From Nemopilema nomurai (taxonomy: Eukaryota; Cnidaria; Scyphozoa; Rhizostomeae; Rhizostomatidae): a stretch of DNA of 64,000 bases. Numbering within the stretch: position 1 is the first letter of the stretch; every line of letters begins with the position of its first letter. Under the pieces are notes generated by a model. It ran no database searches, was not told the DNA's origin, and worked only from the letters and a program-made list of their open reading frames with translations. The stretch covers positions 558,001 through 622,000 of the forward strand of contig ML133422.1 in assembly GCA_003864495.1 (NCBI GenBank). Reading direction: 5' to 3'. This document shows positions 58,211 through 64,000 of this stretch, one piece after another. The position numbers were made by a program, and so were the translations under genes.

Positions 58211-59300
58211 TTAGTCAAAAGCATTTTGTAAAATGAAACAGTTAAGAGAACATCTAATACCTGGCTCCAGCCACTTCTTTACTATGCCCCGTTCGCCTAA
58301 ATCACCATGTGAACATGATGGGTATTTCTCACCATGGCCGTCATGGATGTTTCCCATGTGATTTAGCAATGAGAGCCACTTCGCAAGGACCCTTTCACCA
58401 TCACCTTCATTAGTTAAACTGCACACCAATGAATATGGTTAGACATGCTCTTAATCCAACCTGCCAATTCTTCGCAATTCTTTTGTTGTGACAGTGTTAT
58501 TGCTTTTTTGATGAAGCCTTAAAAGTTCATAATACTAAATTATAAAAATTTTAAACCAATGGAAAATATCACAAATGATTTAAAATAGAATTGACAGTTT
58601 GCAACATCAAACAGACAAAAGAAAATTTCTAGTCAAATGGGGCCAGGAATCCTATATTGATGCTCATGAAATATTACTTTCTGAAATCTGACCCTTTGCA
58701 ACATGCCAAACATACAATAATGTTTCACATTTGGAAGGTTTTCACATATCCGTTTCTGAATCTGAAGATGGCGATAGGTTATTAGAGCTGAAATAGTGAG
58801 TCTAGCCGATGATATTTGGTTGCAGGTTCTTATCAGACCTTCTTTCTCCATCGCAATGCTGTTAGCAACTTTATTATATTGAAAGCAAAATATAAGTACC
58901 TTACTGTAATTAGGGAACCTCAGAAGAACTGGATGGCGAGAAACCCCACCAAAAACTGAGGTGCAAATTGTCTTGGCCGATTTTGTGTGTTTTCAACATC
59001 GATGACCACTTGATCCATTTGCATTTCCTCATCTCCTTCAGATATGAAAGCAACTGTTGGCACAGCATCCTGCCAAAGCTCTAACCTTGGAGACATCTTC
59101 ATTTTCCTTCTCTTTAGGTTTAAGAGGCTCTCAGGTGTGAAATAATCGCTGCAGATGTAGCCTGTCACAGTATCTTTCCAGGGAAAACGCGTGCTTCTTA
59201 CAAAAGCATTCCAGGCCGAGCACATGGAATCATTCTCCGGGAAAGAATGAAAAGAGGGAATCCCCAGCAGGGCAACATTACCACAGTTTCCCACTACTCA
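58211..59300 (-). pseudogene. THAP-domain transposon gene, exons decayed
   Basis: 59294-58920 holds a THAP finger: VGNCGNVALLGIPSFHSFPE, AWNAFVRSTRFPW, YICSDYFTPESL and WQDAVPTV. The start methionine lies one frame away (ATG at about 59296). Further minus-strand pieces at 58851-58633 and 58429-58211 follow. The last has AKWLSLLNHMGNIHDGHG and CSHGDLGERG...KKWLEPG, a signature of multicopy cnidarian THAP proteins from Kolobok-like transposons. No catalytic core is visible. Confidence 0.65.
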
Positions 59301-59619
59301 TTTCCTCAACCCACGTTTTTTTGTCGTCATACTTCAATTTTATATCCGCAGACTATATCCAAAGAGGAGACGAATGCACACAGCAGAGCTAGGCTTCTTT
59401 GACTAGACCTCTCGTCACAGCTCTACTTTTGTCGGAAAACACCAGAGGATCGCAACAAAATAGTGATGAACATTTTGACGTCCGAATGTCCCCAAATGGA
59501 TTCGGTTTTGCCGTTTTTTATGGGAAAGGTGCAACTTTAAAGGTTAATAACTTCAAAATGAATTGGAATTTTGCAAAAACAACTACTTTCTCATAATCCA
59601 TGCAACAGATACCTTCTTT

Positions 59620-59650
59620 CTAGCAAATTTTGCTGGAGAGGCCCTTTAAT
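59620..59650. repeat. Possible right end of the THAP element (TTAA-type)
   Basis: GCTGGAGAGGCCCTTTAA at about 59632-59649 read inverted is TTAA-AGGGCCTCTCCAGC, similar in style to the AGGAGACCTGC end at 18881. The partner end was not found to the left. Confidence 0.35.
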
Positions 59651-59684
59651 CTATAGTGACAATATCATTTACATTTATATTATG

Positions 59685-60360
59685 CTATGGCCTAAACGAA
59701 AAACTCAACGGCGTACTACTACCAACGTGGTGCAGTGGGTTTGTTCCATGGAACCCCATAAAGAGGATGGCTTTCACTTTCATATGTGTGTTCTTCTTAG
59801 CAAGAATCAGCGTTGGCTGAAAGTGAAAAATTTACTCAAAAGACCGCTTCAGCATTGTCATAAATTTTTGGGGTCATTCTGGATATCACACTGTTTTTGA
59901 GTATGTCACAATAGAGGGTCCCGATTTTGTGACCAGCTAGATCTATCCAACAACAGTTTAGGCACTGATAGCGCTAAATGCAAGGAAAGCCAACTGTAAA
60001 AAGAAGGAATAGAAGTTCAAAAAAGAAAGAAAATTAAGCAACCTTTACGTTGCAGATTTAATTATTAAATTCAAGATGTGTACCATGCTGGAGGCTTTAG
60101 CATACGCCAACAGCAGGAAGCTACTTGGGCACTCTGCTCTGTATGAATTCATTTTAAATTCTTTCTTGGTGTGGAGGACAAAGAATAATATTCCTAAACG
60201 ATTTCACGTACTCACTGATAATTCTACCGGAGTGTAATGTTACTTCCCCTTGAAGTCGTTCATTTTGCGGCCCGGAAAACTTCATATAGCAAGGACATTC
60301 TGTTGGAAAAAGATATGCTCATCTTTGCAACATCCAAGGCACCAATACCTTCCGTTAGGA
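59685..60360 (+). pseudogene. HUH-endonuclease / SF3-helicase-like mobile element relic
   Basis: 59685-59900 carries VVQWVCSMEPHKEDGFHFHM, followed by CVLLSKNQRWLKVKNLL. The H-F-H in a hydrophobic strand after an acidic turn fits motif II of HUH replication nucleases. 60050-60170 has DLIIKFKMCTMLEALAYANS and RKLLGHSALYEFI. 60250-60350 has EVVHFAARKTSYSKDILLEK with DMLIFATSKAP, like the segment after Walker B in SF3 helicases. Walker A is not seen and the three parts lie in different frames. I have seen the same order in multicopy cnidarian proteins, but the assignment rests on memory and short motifs. Virus-derived or Replitron-like origin are both possible. Confidence 0.4.
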
Positions 60361-60439
60361 TGGTGTTCGACAGACTGTACGATGGACAATGACTGTACTG
60401 ATGGACAATGTTTAGCTTCTGCTTTCTAATACATATGGA

Positions 60440-60718
60440 GAAAAATATGTGCATGTTGCTTTGCAAGCTCTTTGTTGTCTTGGACGCCATTATATTGTTT
60501 CTTGCACTTTTGTTGTTGATGCCGATGGAAAATTATTGGAAAATTATCCACAGTTAACTTGTCATACAGGGGTGTGCAGTAATTTAATCAACATTGTGAA
60601 TAAGTCATTTCTCGGCTTTTCCTCTCTTCCACCAAGATACAAGGAAAAATTTCATGTTCAACGACAATTTAAAAGTATAAATACATCATTCAATATGTTA
60701 TTATCAACAAAGCGTTGA
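60440..60718 (+). other. Unassigned 89-codon open frame
   Basis: MHVALQALCCLGRHYIVSCT and FVVDADGKLLENYPQLTCHT look protein-like, and the frame lies next to the HUH/SF3 relic. No family is recognised. Confidence 0.3.
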
Positions 60719-60765
60719 GCGTGGAGAAATATGCAGTTTCTACTCTATTATAGAGTACTAAAGTG

Positions 60766-60773
60766 TGACGTCA
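60766..60773. promoter_or_regulatory. Perfect CRE palindrome TGACGTCA
   Basis: An 8-bp match to the CREB/ATF site in AT-rich sequence with no gene start nearby. Chance occurrence is possible. Confidence 0.25.
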
Positions 60774-61378
60774 CATCGTGTAGCAACCAAATTTTCTGTT
60801 CTAAAAATACCTTACTCTGTATATGAAGTCAATAGATTGTAATAAAAAGTCAGCTTTAAATGTGTATTTCGTGTTATCGAAAGAATCGATTTGAAACTTT
60901 TCGTATGCCTTAAAGCCTTTTAGTTGATTTGCCGATAAAAGCACATATTTGTCAAGTATACGATTAATTTTCAAAGCGCAAAAAGGTTCAATGCTTGCTC
61001 CTGATTGCAACCACCAGTCGGGATCGCCCTACTGTCGTTTCTTTGGATTCCCAGGCAAAGAAAGAAGCCCCAGGAACACAAGTGATGGTTGAAGCTATTG
61101 AGGTTAGATTAATTCATATTTTTTCACAACTGGCGATGTAAATTTTGGCCATGGCATAGATCGATACACTGCCTGCTTTTGCATAGCGTACCGTAATCAT
61201 ATCAACGCAACATGTAGGTCTTTAGGCAAAAAGTAATCAGATCCTTATTTCCGCCACTATTCCAGTGCTTAACCTACATGGGTACCGAATAAGTAAGGTA
61301 TTAAAGTTGCAAGCCCACCTCCCCCGGCCCTGTGACAAGACAATTTAAATTTAATGTTTGTAGCTGTCATTTCAGATA

Positions 61379-62199
61379 TGGAGAGATTTTTCCGTCCTCT
61401 ATTACCAAGCTACGGGTCACCAAAATGAAAGCAGATTGATGAAGCAACAATTGCAGATATTGTAGCTAGGTATCGAAAAAATGAGCCACAACCAGTTGTT
61501 GATCAAAGTGTCCTTCCTCTTAGCGAAGTTCTAATAAAGACTGAGCTGGAACAAACAAGGAATGACTTGGCAGCGAGAAAAAAACGCCTCTTACAACAAA
61601 AAACATTATACTGGATGCAATCTTAGTGAAGAGGCTATTTGCATGAAAACTGGACTGCCCACAAAAGACATTTTCCAAGTCATTGTCCGTCATGCAGCAA
61701 GATTTAAGTAATCTATGGTGTATTATGCAGGGTGGAAAGTTGTGAGCATTGCGTTTGAGGATCAGATTTTCATTACACTCATGATACTTCGTCAAAATTA
61801 TACAAACCTACACTTGGCTCAACTTTTTTCTTGCTGTGTTGCTACAATTTCAAACATAACTACTACATTCATTCATATTCTCCATAAATTGCTGTTCAAA
61901 CACATCATGCTCTCAATCCCATCTAGGGAGAAGAATGAATTCTGCTCACCATCTTCCTTTTCACTTTTCACCAACTGTAGGATTATTGTTGATTGCACCG
62001 ACATAAAAATTGCAAGACCCAGTTTATTGAGCGATGAAAGTGCAAAATATTCAACACAGAGAGGTATGAACTCATTCGAAGTTTTGGTTGGAGAGCCACC
62101 AAATGGGGTCATTACATTTGCAAGCTGCCTTTACCCTGGGTCTATCACAGATAAGGAAATTGTGAACAAGTCTGGGTTGCTGAGCAAAATGGAAACTGG
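61379..62199 (+). pseudogene. ISL2EU-like DDE transposase, interrupted by a LINE
   Basis: The front MERFFRPLLPSYGS (61379) has a TGA soon after. It continues with DIVARYRKNEPQPVVDQS and a helical LEQTRNDLAARKKRLLQ, a shift near 61600, and HTH-like DIFQVIVRHAARF before a TAA at 61709-61711. From 61715 the frame is open: MVYYAGWKVVSIAFEDQ, NCRIIVDCTDIKIARPS (first catalytic Asp), YSTQRGMNSFEVLVG and CLYPGSITDKEIVNKSGLL (second Asp region), METGDLI. At 62199 it changes into LINE sequence without a stop. The catalytic Glu part is therefore absent. Confidence 0.75.
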
Positions 62200-64000
62200 A
62201 GACCTTATACAAGCAGGCAAAGACTGCAGAAAATGGACCTGGACGTCTCCATCCGGTACCTTTCACAATATGATTGATATGGTCCTCATTGACAAACGTT
62301 GGAAAGCAGCCAGCAGAAATTGCAGAACATATCAAGGAGCCGACATTGCTTCCGACCACAGCCTAGTGATATGCAAAATATGCATCAAGTTCAAGAACAA
62401 CACCAAACATAAAATTCGACCCACAAGAGACATCAATGCTCTCAACGACACTACAACTAGGAAAAACTTCCAAGATGCCCTCAACCAAAATCTGAACAAT
62501 ATAACGCATGAAACCACCAACATCGACCAGTATGCAACTGACATTTACACTGCTCTCGACACCACCATTAAAGAAACAATTCCAACTACTCGCAAACCAC
62601 GCAAAACCTGGATTACCAATGAAACTCTCAAATTGGCCGACAAAAAACGCCAAATGAAAAACACCATGTACCAGTCAAACACCAAACGTAATGAGTACCG
62701 CAGAATGTGCAACGAGGTCAGAAAATCAGCGAGAAAAGACAAAGAAAATTGGCTTAAACAACAATGCAACCTGATTGAACACAGTGCCAGAGAGAACCAA
62801 AGCAGAGCAACATACAAACTAATCAAAGACCTCAACAGCAAACACCAACCTAGACAAATGACAATCAAAGACCAAAATGGCCAAATCCTCCAAACCAAAG
62901 AAGAAGTTCTTAAAAGGTGGACCTCTTACTGTGAATCACTTTACAAATCCAACCTCACTGACAACTCACGTGTTAATGAGCTCGAAGCGATTGCGCCACC
63001 TGTTGATGATACCAATGACCCAATACTCCTTCAAGAAGTACACAAAGCAATCAAACAGCTTAAGCACCACAAGAGTCCTGGAACCGATGGAATTGTTGGT
63101 GAAGTTATACAAGCTGGCGGCGACCTACTAGCGAAGCACATTCACAAACTCTGCATCGCAGCCTGGGAGGCTGAGAAAATTCCCGAGGAATGGACGAAAG
63201 CGATAGTGGTTACGATACCTAAAAAAGGCGACCTCTTGCAATGCAGTAACTATCGTACGCTCTCCTTAATTAACCATATGTGCAAATGTTTACTAATGAT
63301 CATCCTCAACAGACTTAGAGCTAGAATCGAACCTTACCTCTCTGAAGAACAGGCAGGATTCAGACATGATAGAAGCATAGTGCAACAAATTCTCATCCTG
63401 AGACTTCTAGCTGAAAAAGCTCACAGAAAAAACATCACCATATACAACTGCTTCATTGACTTCCAAAAAGCCTTCGACACAATCGACCACCAAACTATTT
63501 GGGCTGTCCTGAAATCTTATGGAGTCGAACCAAAGCTCATCCGAATGCTCTCTAGCATCTATCAGAGTTCCAAAGCAGCTGTACGCATAGGCAACGACAT
63601 TGGCGAATGGTTTAAACAAGAGAAAGGTTCAAGGCAAGGAGACCCTATCTCTCCCACCATCTTCATCATCTACCTGGAAAGAATAATGGAAGAGATTCAA
63701 ATGAGCGACAGTGGCATCTTGGTATCAGGCCAAAACATCAACAACCTCCGATTTGCAGATGACATCGACCTCCTCGAACTTAACATTGCCAACCTTCAAA
63801 AAAACACAGATTCCGTCAACGTTGAGGGTAGCAGAACGGGTTTATTAATCAATGTCCCTAAAACCAAATCAATGGCTTTTGGTTGCACCGGAGACATCGA
63901 GATAAAGATCAATGACCTGAATGTAGAATGCGTCAACCAATTCGAATACTTGGGTAGTCTGTTCACCAATGACAACGATATTAGCAAAGAAATAAAAAGA
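62200..64000 (+). CDS. LINE endonuclease/reverse transcriptase, 5'-truncated, open to window edge
   Basis: About 600 codons without a stop, partial at both ends. It begins inside the AP-endonuclease (WTWTSPSGTFHNMIDMVLID, GADIASDHSLVICKI, the last carrying the S-D-H catalytic motif) and then has a basic linker. The reverse transcriptase follows with KSPGTDGIVGEVIQ, EQAGFRHDRSIVQQI, box A FIDFQKAFDTIDHQT, box B GSRQGDPISPTIFI and box C LRFADDIDLLE. The FADD core is intact. GC content and codon use differ visibly from the AT-rich flanks, which suggests recent arrival. It resembles the multicopy endonuclease-reverse transcriptases of RTE/Jockey-like LINEs; the clade was not resolved. The 3' end lies outside the window. 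Confidence 0.85.

Noticed and set aside
62072..63987. Several hydrophobic minus frames of 63-117 codons
   Set aside because: Antisense shadows of the open LINE reverse transcriptase frame.

Overview
This is eukaryotic DNA. Genes are split by GT/AG introns, the background is AT-rich, and several kinds of transposon lie inside one another. The mix of families (P2X7-C-type domains, THAP, MADF/BESS and PIF/Harbinger pairs, Penelope with GIY-YIG, DUF6589-like, Polinton pieces, HECT-like repeats) fits a marine invertebrate, most likely a cnidarian. That placement is inference; a mollusc or sponge is not excluded. No bacterial operons, rRNA, tRNA or CRISPR arrays were seen.

Layout from left to right. 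A Penelope-like N-terminal fragment with an inverted tail repeat (1-790); a four-exon minus-strand zinc-finger/hAT-like gene with an intact front and a broken catalytic exon (2.3-6.6 kb); a Penelope tail fragment (7.14-7.35 kb); a partial P2X7-C-like gene (7.9-8.5 kb); a broken hAT transposase (8.7-11.1 kb); a 106-bp satellite and a 37-bp minisatellite (11.1-12.0 kb); a second Penelope element (12.55-13.7 kb). From 13.9 to 17.65 kb runs a chain of phase-compatible exons ending in a PHD-like zinc motif. From 18.88 to 21.74 kb is a complete TTAA-flanked inverted-repeat element carrying an intact three-exon P2X7-C-like gene and a convergent, damaged THAP gene.

From 22 to 28 kb a pogo-like element is interrupted by a 3.0-kb PIF/Harbinger element. 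A CUE/HECT-like relic follows at 29.2-31.8 kb and an integrase-like exon at 33.5-34.2 kb, then three short tandem arrays. From 36 to 47.4 kb a piggyBac transposase gene has been hit three times: by a hAT element (8-bp duplication CATTTTTG), a Ty3/gypsy LTR element (5-bp duplication GATAC) and a PIF/Harbinger element (3-bp duplication TAA). Polinton-type capsid and polymerase B pieces follow (47.4-49.25 kb), then a long broken DUF6589-like/RING/cysteine-peptidase-like gene (49.5-54.1 kb). The last part holds two ISL2EU-like transposases, a minus-strand LINE, a THAP element, an HUH/SF3-helicase-like relic, and a LINE whose reading frame stays open to the window edge.

Almost everything is transposon-derived. 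The two reading frames that look undamaged are the P2X7-C-like gene at 19.2-20.3 kb and the reverse transcriptase at 62.2-64 kb. The possible host gene is the exon chain at 13.9-17.65 kb, although one of its candidate early exons carries an in-frame stop.
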